A DNA stretch of 64,000 nucleotides from Hysterium pulicare CBS 123377 (lineage: Eukaryota; Ascomycota; Dothideomycetes; Hysteriales; Hysteriaceae). The stretch covers positions 1 to 64,000 of the forward strand of contig AJFK01000029.1 in the NCBI GenBank assembly GCA_000467715.1, in the 5' to 3' direction. Positions 1 through 11,362 of the stretch are shown here, piece by piece. Within the stretch, counting starts at the first letter, position 1. Each line of letters opens with the position of its first letter. Under the pieces are notes generated by a model. It ran no database searches. It was not told the origin of the DNA and was given only the letters and a program-made list of their open reading frames with translations. The translations under genes were made by a program, and so were the position numbers.

Positions 1-376
1 GAGAAGGTCCATTCATCGTCGATGACAAGGTGGATAGGAGATCCAAGGTGAAGGTGATCTGGTATCTTAGTCAACACATTCAATCCGTGGATGGGAATCC
101 TTTGCCAATCTAGTTGTTTAGCCAGACAAGAGTATTGGATATTCATAGAGAATCTTACACCAAGAACCTGAAATACACATATACTTTAATATCCACAGCA
201 TGGAAAAATCAAAGAAGAAATAAGAGTACGACGTAGCCTAGGCTCACAACATTGAAGAACTTTACTTCGTAACGCGCAGATAATTTAGATATGCAGTAGG
301 ATTTTGAAACGTGATATATCAACATTACAAGAATTCTCTTTCAAGCGGCAATGTACAGCCCACCTCATCTTTACAC
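1..376. other. Left edge, no gene seen
   Basis: AT-rich stretch between the window edge and the stop of the minus-strand QTRT2 gene. It probably holds the 3' untranslated region of that gene. No open frame resembling a known protein was seen on either strand. Confidence 0.5.
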
Positions 377-1871
377 TCATCTCCCCTCCTTCTCCGCAAA
401 TCCAATCTCCTCCAAATCCCTCGCATCCGCTCCCTCCCCCCGCATCGGAGCTTCAGACAAAGACTCCTTCGGATGATCAAGCATACGATAAGCCGTCGGA
501 TTCCTCTTCCGTTCCCCTGGTCCCTCGGATTTAAACTGATACCCTCTAACTCTGGGTCCTTGACCTGTTTTCTCCGGCAACTCCGCCTCATAAAAAGCTG
601 CGAATGCAGTGACATCTTGCTCGAAGGTGCCATTTGCTATACTCTTTCTGATGCCAGTAAAGAAAGCGTCTATGATAGCGTGGTTGTGTAGTTGGATTAA
701 TACCCAGCCGAGCATTTCTTTGGCGGAGAGCAGGTGTTGGATGTACGCGCGGTGGTGCTTTGAACAAGAGTAACAGGGGCAGTTTGTAGTCAATGGTTCA
801 ACGGATGAGGCGTGGCTGGGTTGCCACATATCAATGCCTAAGGAACGTTTTTGAGGGAGGTTGGAGGGGTCAGAGGAGGGAGCGGGAAAGGTGAAGTCAA
901 GGGCGATGCCCGCGTCTGTGGCTTGGGCGATGAAAGGGATGGTGAAGATGTCCATTCCGAGGGAGATTTGATAGAGGAGTTTGTGTGGGCTGGTGGGGAG
1001 ATCGAAGGATAGGCGCGGGAGTTCCTTGAGGCGGTTTGGTAGGTCGGCGAGGAGATGCGTGTCGTATATGGCTATCCCTTTTAATTCATCCAGCATTTCG
1101 TCTATTAGATGGTCTAGGTACCATGTTTGCAACTCCTTCCCGATTGGCAATATGGGCGCGAAGATATTGTAGCTCGGTGTTGGGTTCTTGATGGTCTTAT
1201 CCAGCCCGCCTTTGTATGCAATGATGTCTCTCATCCATAGCTCCGTCCTATCGCTCATCTTATCCTTCCTCTTCAACCCAACGCTCTCTTGTCCAAATGG
1301 TATATCCGCCAATCCCACTACAATATCCGGCTTGAATTTCTGCGCCGCAGCCGCATAGTCCTCCGAGCTTATCGATCTGAAACCAACAGATGTCAATATG
1401 CTAACTGTGGAATTGGTGTTTGCGGCAGGACATGGTATAGGAGGCATTCGGCGCGCTCCTAGGACTAGAATAGTTTCATTCGGTAAAGCGATGAAATTCC
1501 GTAGCGGGGACTCGGCGGCTGGCGCATCGAGCTTGAAAATAGGTGGTGTTTGCTGGGGAAGCTTTTCTATATCTTTCATGTGAGTCAGCCTTATCTCAAA
1601 ACCATCGTCTGCATTTCTTCGAGCTTCTGTAATGGGACTTACAGTCTTCAAGCGCAATGTAGACCCCGTCAATATTGGTGTTCTTGCGGAAATTGTCCTG
1701 CGAGATGTGGGGCACAACGCCGCGGGAGGTATTGGCAATGTAATGCGGGGTTGATAATGTCTTGCGGCCAGGAAGAGTGAGGCGGCCTAATCGAGGCGCG
1801 AGAGACGCGGCGGTTTTGAGGAGGGTGAAGTCGAGCATTTCTGGAGGGAGATCCGAGAGTTGGCTAGGCAT
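377..1871 (-). CDS. QTRT2: Queuine tRNA-ribosyltransferase accessory subunit 2 (QTRT2-like)
   Basis: Non-catalytic partner of the eukaryotic tRNA-guanine transglycosylase, which swaps G34 for queuine in GUN-anticodon tRNAs. Two exons, 1871-1643 and 1572-377, give 474 residues. The 70-nt intron has donor GTAAGT, branch CTGAC and an AAAG acceptor; the nearby TATAG acceptor would create a stop at the junction, so it was not used. The N-terminal part shows PHYIANTSRGVVPHISQDN, typical of the family. The C-terminal zinc site is visible as CPCYSCSKHH followed about 30 residues on by QLHNH. The start is the ATG giving MPSQLSD; a further upstream ATG at 1916 lacks family-like sequence. The C-terminal tail after the TIM-barrel region is low-complexity, as is common in fungi. 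The gene lies on the same strand as the thioesterase-like gene upstream of it. Confidence 0.9.
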
Positions 1872-2232
1872 CTTGGAGTATTTTCTAATCAAACAAATCA
1901 CGAGGAAAGACCTCAAATAGGACTACAAGATGCTCCAATCTTGACGAATGAACTTCATGCGAGATTGTGGGGAGAAAATGTTGAAGTTGGTACGGGTGGA
2001 ACTCTTGTCAAGCGATTCCTTTTTAGGAAAATTATATAAGAATCACGTGGGCAGTGAGCTAACCTCCATTGGGCCCAGTTCATTTGAAGCGGCTATTCGA
2101 CTTCCCAAGAAATTACACCAGGAAATATAATTGAAGCAAGTATTAATCGATAGTGGATGCCCGAAGAATGTTCAATACGTCTGACGGGTTTGAGCATTGC
2201 TCCAAAGGCAAGTCGAGCGTCTTCTGGATAGA
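1872..2232. other. Intergenic, likely QTRT2 promoter
   Basis: 361 bp between two minus-strand genes. It should contain the 3' end of the thioesterase-like transcript and the QTRT2 promoter. No clear TATA box or repeat was seen. Confidence 0.4.
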
Positions 2233-3037
2233 TCATGTCAATTCTACACTACCTGCGGGCACGCCCCTAGTACTTCGAAGTCTTCTTGCAAAGAATTGCA
2301 TAATAGGAAGCATCTCATCTCGGTTGCTGGGCATACCATCTCCGGTCTTCTTCCATTCCTGGATTTCCACAAATTCGAAGACGTCTTTAAGCCTCGCCAT
2401 CGCGCTATCGGACACGGCTGAATTCCTAGAGCCTTTGCATACAAGAGCCGGTGTCTTGCTTTTCTTGTCCAGTGCTTTCAAAGGCAATGACGATGGTACT
2501 ATACCTCCAATACTTATGACTCCACCTAGCTCTTCACCTTCAAGCTCGGCAGCAGTTTGTAGACCGACCATGCCACCCTGAGCGTAGCCAAATATCATGA
2601 TCTCTCGAGGATTGTAACTGCATTTCTCAATAAGGCCTTTGCGTATTACCTGGTCGAGCAGGATGGAAGTCGAAGCCTTGAAGCCAGTGTCAACGTCCAT
2701 CTCACCAGTAGCTTGGTCGAACATGAGGTCATCTCCCCAGTGGAAGCCACCAAGATCGAAAGGAAGCGGTTTCGGTGCCCGGATTGATATGCATGCTGTT
2801 TCAGGAAGAGAGAGTCGCTGCCCAAGTGTTGTAAACGAAGCATTGGTATCGCCGATGCCATGAAGCAGGATGAGCACATTCGTAGAGGGCTGTAGAGAAG
2901 GAGCTGTTTACGTCAGTGCATGCGTCGAAGTTAATGGGCGAAGGTCTAATCGAAGCATTATTGCTGGGCATACGTGGTGTTATATTTAGGGCGATCGACG
3001 AGGCGAAGTCTTGCCTTGTGGGAAGGCGTCCTGGCAT
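2233..3037 (-). CDS. Acyl-protein-thioesterase/phospholipase-like protein lacking catalytic residues
   Basis: Alpha/beta-hydrolase of the phospholipase/carboxylesterase (acyl-protein thioesterase) family by its LILLHGIGDTNASF start, the GGFHWGDD segment and the C-terminal EMLPIMQFFARRL helix. The nucleophile elbow reads FGYAQGG, so the expected Ser is Ala, and the region where the His should lie reads GDGMPSN without His. From memory, a fungal branch of the family has lost these residues, so this is probably a conserved pseudoenzyme rather than a recent wreck. Exon 1 (3037-2974) encodes MPGRLPTRQDFASSIALNITP; exon 2 is 2889-2233. The intron between them has GTATGC, ACTGAC and TACAG signals, but exon 1 ends in phase 1 while exon 2 needs phase 0. 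Either there is a one-base sequence error, an unrecognised splice, or the gene is damaged. Confidence 0.7.
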
Positions 3038-3881
3038 GATGCGGGCGACGTTGCAGGGGAGAATGTTAAAATGTCATGGTCTTCAGATTGACAGGTCGAT
3101 CTGCAGGAGATTCACCCGCCAAGAACCCTGGGATGCAGCGAATTGGCCAGGAAGTCAACAACAAAACCGGCTCAGCCTCATGTAGAGCAAAAATAGTAGA
3201 GAGTATGTCATGCAACGCCCTTCTCGAAACTCTAGAGTGGTTGGTCTGGCAGCCTTCGACATCATCGGCGGGCATCGGCAGGGGTCGATTCAAGATCCCC
3301 CAAGCTTCCCGCCGCGCTCGCTAGATGGCTTGACGGGAAGCTTAGTCGACAACCCATGCATACGCCTACCAAGTGGTGCAACTTACGCATGCTCCAGACA
3401 TTCCGCTGGACCCCTTCTGCCCAGTTTGCGTGCTTGCCGCTACCAACACCCCTCCATTATTTCATGCACCTGTCACCGGTGTTATAAACGCCCGTTGAAG
3501 GATCGATCCAATCATGGTGAAAGGGCCCTCAAGGTGGGTGGAATGGCGTTCAAAGCGAATCAATAGCAGTTCCAGTGGTCCCTGGATCTTTCACTCCGCC
3601 ACGTACCACTGCACCCTTGGCCAGCTGAGCGTGAAAGATTGCTCCACTTTCATGCTTGCCCCTCGCCGCATCATGGTCGGGGATGACGAAAGAGGGGTAG
3701 CTTTGCTTCCATACTTTCACTCAAGCCTGACCCACCGCCAGTGAAGCAGCTTATATATAAACCCTTCGTCGTCTGCTCCTCCACTTTCGTATCTTCATCT
3801 ACATCAACCTCCTACTTTTCTCAACTCCAATTCAAATCAACAACCATATCAATCCAACCAGTCTCCTGAAAATCATTCATC
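3038..3881 (+). promoter_or_regulatory. Upstream region and TATA box of the CipC-like gene
   Basis: About 0.84 kb separates the divergent thioesterase-like and CipC-like genes. A strong TATA box (TATATATAAA, 3752-3761) lies about 120 bp before the CipC-like ATG and is followed by a pyrimidine-rich leader. An AGGGG stress-response-type element sits at 3693-3697. Short open frames here show no family resemblance. A strong TATA with a CT-rich leader fits a highly inducible gene, which is known for CipC. Confidence 0.55.
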
Positions 3882-4403
3882 ATGGGTTTGTGGGGTAAGC
3901 CATTCTCGTCAAGATCTCTTGTTGACGCCCTGTTTCCCAGATGTTCTATGATCTAACATCGCTCTCGCTTTCTAGACAAGAACGAAGACAACTACAACCA
4001 GGTCTACAACAACGACAACTTCGAAGAGAATAAGTCTAGCCTCGGCCATGAAGTCATAGCTGGCGGTGCTGCCTTCGCTGGCTTCAAAGCCTTCGAGGAC
4101 CACCAGCGCAAGGAGGGTAAGTCAAGGACAACATGTTCGTCCATAAGCAACGCATACTAACTGTGTGAAGGCAAGGTCGTCAACCACGCATTCGCCAAGG
4201 AACTAGTTGCTGGCTTTGCCGCTGCTGAGGTCGACAAGCTCGCCGAAACCAAGGGCGAGGACTTCTATGACAAGGAGCAGGCCAAGCGCCATGCTAAGAA
4301 AGAGGCTGAGGGCATGTATGAAGAACATTACGAGCGCGACCAGGGCGCCGACCAATACGACCCCAACCAGTACGGCCCCCCCGACCGTCTAAACAACTAC
4401 TAG
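3882..4403 (+). CDS. CipC-like (concanamycin-induced protein C) small stress protein
   Basis: 128-residue protein of the fungal CipC/DUF3759 family, first described as induced by concanamycin in Aspergillus nidulans; its biochemical role is not known. Three exons (3882-3894, 3976-4116, 4171-4403) join in phase with standard GTAAGY donors. The protein starts MGLWDKNEDNYNQVY. It has a Gly/Ala-rich middle (HEVIAGGAAFAGFKAFEDHQ), a second related segment (AKELVAGFAAAEVDKLAETK) and a charged, Tyr-rich tail ending PPDRLNNY. There is no signal peptide or membrane segment, so it is probably cytosolic. The first exon is only 13 nt, which makes the gene easy to miss in automatic annotation. The TATA box and stress-type element upstream suggest inducible expression. 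Confidence 0.88.
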
Positions 4404-4911
4404 ACAGCCTCCCCGGCGAGCTGCCCTGGACGATGAGAATTCGACAAGGGTTTCGGAGGACCGAATTCGATGAATGAAAAGTGTTTGCTGGGAATGCACA
4501 CTCGATCAGATCGGAAACGGATAGGTGCAATATAGCCACCTACTCAAATGAACATGAATGAGTTCAATTGACTTTATGCTCCTTCATTTTTCGTGATGTA
4601 AAACTGCAAATAATATGTTAAGCGTTGAAAAAGAGACGATATACGCATGACGTAACTTGACAGCTGGCGCAGGGTGCGCTCCGAGGCCCCTGCCATTGGC
4701 GTACAAAGATTCGGGTTGACCGTGCCGTGAGGAGACAGCAGCAACACCACATTCACCACTCACTCCCTCCGCAGTCGCAGTATATGTGCCGTTTGATCCA
4801 TGGATTCGTCGTAATCGGTTTTGCTGTTTCACTAGACTCAATGACGTCTCCCTCGAGTATTTCCACTAGATCCTCAACTCTCGTTGAATATCCTCAATAT
4901 ACGCTGACGAT
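4404..4911. other. Intergenic between CipC-like gene and SYG1
   Basis: 508 bp holding the CipC-like 3' end and the SYG1 promoter, both on the plus strand. Short open frames on both strands show no known family. No obvious TATA or repeat. Confidence 0.4.
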
Positions 4912-7900
4912 ATGAAGTTCGCAAAGTATGAGTACCTCCAATAATGCTCAATTGTCTCACTGATACGAATTCATAGAGAGCTTGAACGTGATCTTGTTCC
5001 TGAGTGGCGGTTGAAGTATCTGGATTATAAGGTGAACACCGTCTCAGTATGTCTATACTTAGAGTATACTAGCTAACCGCGATCTGTTTCAGGTAGGGAA
5101 AAAGAAACTCAAAGCCATTGCGAGAGCCCTCCGAAATGTCGACCAAACTCCACGTCTCCGCCGCCGAGGTCCGAATGCCTTCACACCATCCCCATTTGAC
5201 ACAGCCCCGAAATATTCGTACCTGAATAGGAACCATGCAGGCCGGAGTGAAGGGGCAGCTCAAGATCTTAGAAGCATGGCTTTGCGCAATAGCAGTGAAT
5301 CCGCTCTGAGGAATAAAGCAGGCAGGAATGCTCCATCTACTCCGCGTGAAGTACCAGGCAAGCCTGAAGAACAACCATTGAGGGGTGCCCAACAGAGTTC
5401 GGAGTTCCCAGGCATGACAAGATATGGAAGCATAATAGGCAGCCCCTCCAGAAACGAACTCCACGGGCTTGGGGATCCTAGAAGCAGAAAACCGCCAGAT
5501 CTGGAGCTCCCTGATCCTGCTCTAGATCCCGAACATTCTTCCATCAAGAATGGGTCCGCGCCACAACCAACGGGCGGTGCTGCTGGTAAAACCAAAACCT
5601 CCACTATGCCTTCAAATACCGGTAACGCGTTTGAGATTGGAAAGACAAGGTCACCGCATCGAACTGCTACCACTTTACCAGCAAGATATAAGAGTATTTT
5701 CTCTCCTAAAAGAATGAATTCTATGCCGGGCGGTACTGTTACTGAAACATCCCGACCATTTATCAAAAGAATGTTCTCGATTAATGATAGACCAACCCCA
5801 CAATCTCCAGCTAGCGATGTATCTCTCGGAGCCTACCGTGATCTTGACTTCCGACAAGCCGAATTTTTCAATTACTTGGATGGTCAATTGGAAAAAATTG
5901 AAAGGTTTTATAAGGAAAAAGAGGAGGAAGCTACAGAGAGATTAAGCGTGCTACGAGAGCAACTACATATCATGAGAGATAGCCGACTGGATGAGCTCAT
6001 CAATATGCAGGCTGCTAAGTTGAAAGCGAAAGAGGCGAAGCGAGCATCTGCTAATAAGTCTCTCATGAATGGTCAAAACTCAGGTTCTGATGATGAGCGA
6101 ACGGACAGCAAAGGGCATCTTCCGAACGTTTCATGGCTACAGCCTGTAGAGTCTGCTTTAGAAGCCGTCAGATCCGGCCGCCATGGGAAGAACACTAAAG
6201 GGATGGAGAATCTTGGCACGCCTTCGGCCCTTAGACCAACGCAAGTCAACGAGGACCGTCGCGACTACACTCGCCGGCCGGAGCGGACGGATATCCCATA
6301 CAGGACAGCAAAAAGAAAGCTTAAGACCGCTCTTCAGGAGTACTATCGAGGTTTGGAATTGCTTAAATCATATGCTCTACTAAACAGGACCGCGTTTCGA
6401 AAAATAAACAAGAAGTATGACAAGACGGTCAATGCTCGGCCTTCAGGACGATACATGGCGGAGAAGGTGAACAAGGCTCAATTTGTCCAAAGCGAAGTCA
6501 TCGATGGTCACATTCGTGCAGTCGAAGATTTGTATGCCAGATACTTTGAGCAAGGCAATCATAAAGTTGCTGTGGGAAAACTGCGAGTGAAACTTGCTCG
6601 GCCTGGCGACTTCACAGAGAACTCTTTTCGAAATGGCTTGATGCTTGCGGCTGGTTTGGTTTTCGGAATACAGGGCCTTGTCTACGGCGCGGAATTACTG
6701 AATTCCTCTGATGCAAAGCTGGCGTTGGATACCAGCTTTCTCTTACAGGCAGGTTGTTCCAAGTAATAAGCAACTTGTTCTAACGGTATCCTAGATATAT
6801 GCTGGCTACTTCTTGATGAATTTCTTGTTTCTACTATTTTGCTTAGCCTGCCGACTTTGGCACGAGTCGAAGATCAATTATGTCTTCGTTTTCGAATACG
6901 ATACCCGCCACCATTTAGATTGGAGGCAATTGTGCGAAGTAAGCAACAACCCTACCCCTATTTACATAGCCTACTAACATAACTAGCTTCCTTGTTTCTT
7001 CATCTTCCTCTTGGGTCTCTTCTTGTGGCTCAATTTCACACGTTATGGGAGCGACTCGATGTATCTGTACTATCCAGTCATCTTATTCGGCATTACACTC
7101 TTAATGCTCTTCTTCCCTGCTCCAATCCTCTACCATCGCAGCCGTATATGGCTTCTCTACTCAACTGTAAGCTTCTTTCTCTCCCCATTGCTCCTTGTCA
7201 AACTTACTGATGCCTCTCACAGTGGCGCTTGGCTCTTGCAGGATTATATCCAGTAGAGTTTCGAGATTTCTTTCTCGGCGACATGTTTTGCTCTCTTACG
7301 TACAGCATGGGGGTTCGTAGCCGAACATCTCTTATTGCGAAGGTCGCTAACTGTATATCAAGAATATTGAAGTGTTCTTCTGTCTCTATGCCCATTATTG
7401 GGCGAACCCTCCTCAATGCAACTCCTCCCACTCCCGCCTTATCGGATTCTTTTCCACTCTGCCCAGTATCTGGCGTGCATTGCAATGTCTTCGACGTTAC
7501 CGCGACACCCGAAATGTATTTCCACATCTCGTCAATTGCGGCAAGTATGCAGCGTCGATTGTGTTCTATATGACTTTGAGCATTTATCGCATTCAACAAA
7601 CGCAAGAACATAGAGCTATCTTCATCACATTCGCCACCATAAACTCGATTTACACCAGTAAGCGATTAACTTCCCCCTTCAACTTTAATCAGCGTCAACT
7701 GACATCCACACAGGTATCTGGGACGTAATAATGGACTGGAGTCTCGGCGACCCATACGCACACCATCCCTTCCTCCGCTCCACTCTCGGCTACAAAAAGA
7801 TCTGGACGTACTACCTCGCCATGATTATCGACCCCCTTCTCCGCTTCAACTGGATTTTCTACGCCATCTGGCCCGTCGAGCTTCAACACTCAGCCATACT

Positions 7901-8573
7901 CTCATTTGTCGTCTCAATGTCCGAAGCCTGTCGCCGAGGCATGTGGACGCTCTTCCGTGTTGAAAACGAACATTGTACGAATGTAGGTCGCTTCCGTGCT
8001 AGTAGGGACGTTCCTCTACCCTACGAAATGCCGTCGACGGAGACAAGCCCCGAATGGAATGGACGGTCGAGTACAGAGCAACAACAGCAGCAGCAGACGG
8101 AGTTGGGAAACGATGCAGCTGCATCACTTCGGCGTACAGCCACGGTCTCGACATCCGGCCTCGCGCCTACGACCTCTCACGCTCATTCCACGTCCTCGGA
8201 CATCGAAGCTCAAACACGTACTCGCTCGTCAACCCTCTCTCGCAGAAAAGGAGCTGGAGTCGAGGCGCCATCACCGCTTACTAGAGGATTGACGAGAGTA
8301 GGGACGATGCTGCATGCGGCGCACGCGCAGGATTTTGAAAGGAAGAGGAAACCGGAGTTGGGTGGGAAGGAGGGTGAGAGGTTGCTTCCCGAGGAGGAGT
8401 CGGATGATGATGACGATGAGGACGAGGAGGAGGAAGATGCGAAGAGTGGTGAAGGGAGTGATGAGGAGGATATTGAAGAGGCGAGATTGGATAGGGAGAT
8501 TGGGTCTGGGGACGTGGAAGGAGAGGATGGGGGTGCTGGGAGTGGGAGTGGGAGTGGGAGTCCGAGGGATTGA
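4912..8573 (+). CDS. SYG1: SYG1/XPR1-family phosphate exporter (SPX-EXS)
   Basis: Membrane protein with an N-terminal SPX domain (inositol-pyrophosphate/phosphate sensor) and a C-terminal EXS domain; XPR1 relatives export phosphate and SYG1 was found in yeast G-protein signalling. Eight exons join in phase: 4912-4925, 4977-5031, 5093-6748, 6795-6938, 6987-7166, 7223-7312, 7363-7657, 7714-8573. SPX starts [15 protein letters not shown] and continues after a disordered insert with [19 protein letters not shown] and [10 protein letters not shown]. Membrane segments begin at [17 protein letters not shown] signatures include [23 protein letters not shown] and [17 protein letters not shown]. The tail has a Gln run, an Asp/Glu-rich block and a Gly-Ser repeat. 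Intron 3 (6749-6794) has a GC donor: only this choice gives the family sequence LLQ-IYAGYF. Confidence 0.93.
6749..6794 (+). other. GC-AG intron in SYG1
   Basis: 46-nt intron with exon/donor junction CAG|GCAGGT, branch-like TTCTAAC and acceptor CTAG. The nearby GT sites (6752, 6755 and 6762 area) put the following exon out of frame. The GC donor keeps phase 0 and restores the conserved EXS membrane segment. Confidence 0.7.
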
Positions 8574-8848
8574 GTCGTGGAGACTTCAATATACGCTTCC
8601 GCATACTCTTCTAGAGATGATGGTCTTTGCCTTGTTTGGACATAGAATTTGAGGTTAATTTATATGCGTTTTTCAGAGATTATGTACCGAGTTGTCTAAT
8701 ATATATACACGCTCATATATACGCTCAAACTAAGTAAAAACAAGAAGAGTTATGACGATACATTGAGGCTTCAAAAACCGAGAAAAAGCTCATGCTATAA
8801 ACCACCTTCCCATAGAACACCTCAATAAATGCATCCCAGATCCCTTCC

Positions 8849-11362
8849 TTATCTTAACATATACCTCAAATCCGGCAATCCCTTAATAATTTTCCTGACA
8901 GTCTCCGCTTCCTCGGCTTCTTTTCGCTTCGCAAATGACGCGCCAGCAGGCGCGAAGCTATTAACCCCGCTACGAGGTGTGATGGGTGATGTGGCAGCCG
9001 CACGACTAGATCTCCTTTGAGGAATTTGAGGTGGTTGAGTAGTGAGAGAAGGTGGGAGTTTGGTGGTAGGAGGAGCAGGAGGAGCGGGAGTTTCGAAGAT
9101 GGAAAAGTCGGCTGTTGCGAGGGGGTCTGGTGGTGGTGGTGGTGGTGTTGTGGATGGTTCTGGTAAGTGTGATAGAGGTTTCACCGGTGGTGGCGAGGGT
9201 TGGGAAAGCATGGAGGATGGTGTGTCCGATGGTTCTGCTACTGGGGCCGAGATTGTAGGTTTCGATTTCGGCGGTGTGGTGCTGACTATGGGAGTATTTA
9301 TGGGGGTGGTTGGTGGTAGAAAGCTCATGTAGTTTGGCGTTGATGATGTGGGTGAGATAGGGCCTCGGAGGCGGACGATGGGAGATGCGTGACGGGTAGT
9401 GTTAGATTGCATGGGTGAGGAATAGAGAGCTGGTTTAGGAGTTATGGATGGTGAAGGGGAAGAGGTTGGCTTGGCGACAGGGCGTGAAGCAGGTGCTGTT
9501 GGTGATGAGGGGACTGGAGATGCGGGAGATTGGATCATCTCGCCCCAGTCATCGTCATCATCATCGTTGTTGGTGGTCATTGTTTCACGCTGGGGAGACC
9601 TCTCGGGCTTTGGAGAGCTAGTGTCGAGACGTGTCAGACCCGCCCAGGGATCGTTCTCCACGGCGGACGAGGTTCGGTTTGTATCATTTTGTCCTTCTGT
9701 GGCCCAGGGAGATCCGCTGGAAACATCGCTGACAACACTATTCAGCGAGCCCATGAACGGCGTCCCATTCTTGCTTGAATTAAGAATACTAGGCGCTCGC
9801 TGATGCGTAGCTGTCGTTGGAGATCTCCTCACGTCTATCGATGCAGGCCGTACATGATGTTCCTTCACATCGTGTGAATGGCGGTTCCCAAGGGGCGGCA
9901 AAGAAAACGCAGCTTGTGGAGACACCTCCATATTGCTTGTCTGAATTGGAGAGTCGCGACGCCATGGATCATCCGAATCTAAGGGCGTCGAGCTCCAATT
10001 GAACTGTGCCACTGAACTGGCTGTCGAGAGCGGAGGTATACTTAACCTTTTTGCCTTGATTGGAGATACAGGGACTTTAGACGTCGACACCGAGGATCGG
10101 TTGCGGACATGCTTGGATGGTGATAGGGGACCTGACGGAGCTGGCTGATCCCAGAAGAATACCGCAGCTGCCGCATTTCCGCCTAGCACTGCCCGCCCAG
10201 CAATTCGATCTTCGTTACTCCATCTAGACACAATTTTGCTCGTCTCCGACCTGATGTGAGAATTCATCCAAGTCACACGGACGTAGCTATCCTCATCTTT
10301 GCCGCTGTTGAACTCCCTCATTGTTTGCTTACGAGTCAACCGATACCAAGCCTTCCGTGCGGATGTAGTGGATATGGTATCATCCGGAGCCGGTGATATA
10401 TCACTTTTAGACTTTGGAGGGAACAACCTGTCGACAAGAGATAGGTCGGGTTGGAATGATGAGGGCGGAGGAGCAACAACGGGCTCGGTCCCTTGCTGAC
10501 CAGACACAGAGTTAACCGGTCTGGCTGGCTCATGTCTTCCCTTCTGCTCACCAAATATAGATCTTTCCGGAGATTGCGGTGCTTGCTCTTCCTGATCTGT
10601 ATTTGGATCTCTGTTATCGTTATCGCCTTCAAATTCCTCAAAGTCGCCGAATTCGTCTCCATCCTCGCCTGCAAGTGTCTGTGTAGTCTTCACCGTCCCT
10701 TCAGATGATTCTTCCACATTTGTGAGCCCTGATAAAGGTGCATCCTCCAATGCTAAAGGATCCTTTACGACAGGAGGTTCGAGGGCAATCCGATCATCTT
10801 CGAATGACGTTCTCGGTGACTCGGAGTGTACCTCGGTATGGCTGAGATCGGAAGGAGACGTGGAAGGTCTTGTGGATGTATCGTCCTCACTTGTTGCAAG
10901 CTCTCCGGCATCCTCGGACGTATCGCTAGCCCTTTGTTCTGGTTGTATGGTCGTGCCCGAGTCCGAGAAGTCCGATTCCAGGGTTCCAGAACTGTTCTGC
11001 GCATTATCCTCGAGCGTGAAGTCATCGAAATGCGATGCTTTGCTTGATGTAGGTTTGTCCGTGCCAAGTTCGTGCTCTACGTTTGATTTCGCATCAAAGA
11101 GGTTGGTTTGATCAGGTGTTGGTTTCAGACAGCGATGGCTCTCGATCGTCTCGAAGGTAACGCTGGGCTCGATGACAGGCCCGGAGGGAGTAGACCAGTC
11201 TCCAAAGCCATTATCCAAGTCTTCATCCCCCCACTGCGCTTCATCCTCGAACCCGTGCAATACCACCGGCGCTGTTCGAGGAATGGGCTTGACCTCTACC
11301 TCCTCTTTCGGCGCAGGCTTCGTCTCGTTATCGTCGGCCCAAGGGTCTCCCCAGTGATCCAT
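8849..11362 (-). CDS. Disordered protein, possible clathrin-adaptor accessory factor
   Basis: Single-exon frame of 837 residues, mostly disordered (rich in Ser, Pro, Thr, Asp). It begins MDHWGDPWADDNETK and has an acidic Trp-rich N-terminal part (AQWGDEDLDNGFGDW). Around residue 240 it reads DEFGDFEEFEGD, matching the gamma-ear binding motifs of aftiphilin-type accessory proteins. One compact conserved-looking block follows: KAWYRLTRKQTMREFNSGK to RAVLGGNAAAAVFFW. The last third has long Pro runs, then a short C-terminal helix (EAEEAETVRKIIKGLPDLRYML). I do not recognise the family with certainty; a role in AP-1/clathrin traffic is inferred from the short motif only. Its stop lies 275 bp from the convergent SYG1 stop. 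An uninterrupted frame of this length argues that it is a real gene. Confidence 0.75.
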   Translation of the reverse strand: MDHWGDPWADDNETKPAPKEEVEVKPIPRTAPVVLHGFEDEAQWGDEDLDNGFGDWSTPSGPVIEPSVTFETIESHRCLKPTPDQTNLFDAKSNVEHELGTDKPTSSKASHFDDFTLEDNAQNSSGTLESDFSDSGTTIQPEQRASDTSEDAGELATSEDDTSTRPSTSPSDLSHTEVHSESPRTSFEDDRIALEPPVVKDPLALEDAPLSGLTNVEESSEGTVKTTQTLAGEDGDEFGDFEEFEGDNDNRDPNTDQEEQAPQSPERSIFGEQKGRHEPARPVNSVSGQQGTEPVVAPPPSSFQPDLSLVDRLFPPKSKSDISPAPDDTISTTSARKAWYRLTRKQTMREFNSGKDEDSYVRVTWMNSHIRSETSKIVSRWSNEDRIAGRAVLGGNAAAAVFFWDQPAPSGPLSPSKHVRNRSSVSTSKVPVSPIKAKRLSIPPLSTASSVAQFNWSSTPLDSDDPWRRDSPIQTSNMEVSPQAAFSLPPLGNRHSHDVKEHHVRPASIDVRRSPTTATHQRAPSILNSSKNGTPFMGSLNSVVSDVSSGSPWATEGQNDTNRTSSAVENDPWAGLTRLDTSSPKPERSPQRETMTTNNDDDDDDWGEMIQSPASPVPSSPTAPASRPVAKPTSSPSPSITPKPALYSSPMQSNTTRHASPIVRLRGPISPTSSTPNYMSFLPPTTPINTPIVSTTPPKSKPTISAPVAEPSDTPSSMLSQPSPPPVKPLSHLPEPSTTPPPPPPDPLATADFSIFETPAPPAPPTTKLPPSLTTQPPQIPQRRSSRAAATSPITPRSGVNSFAPAGASFAKRKEAEEAETVRKIIKGLPDLRYMLR

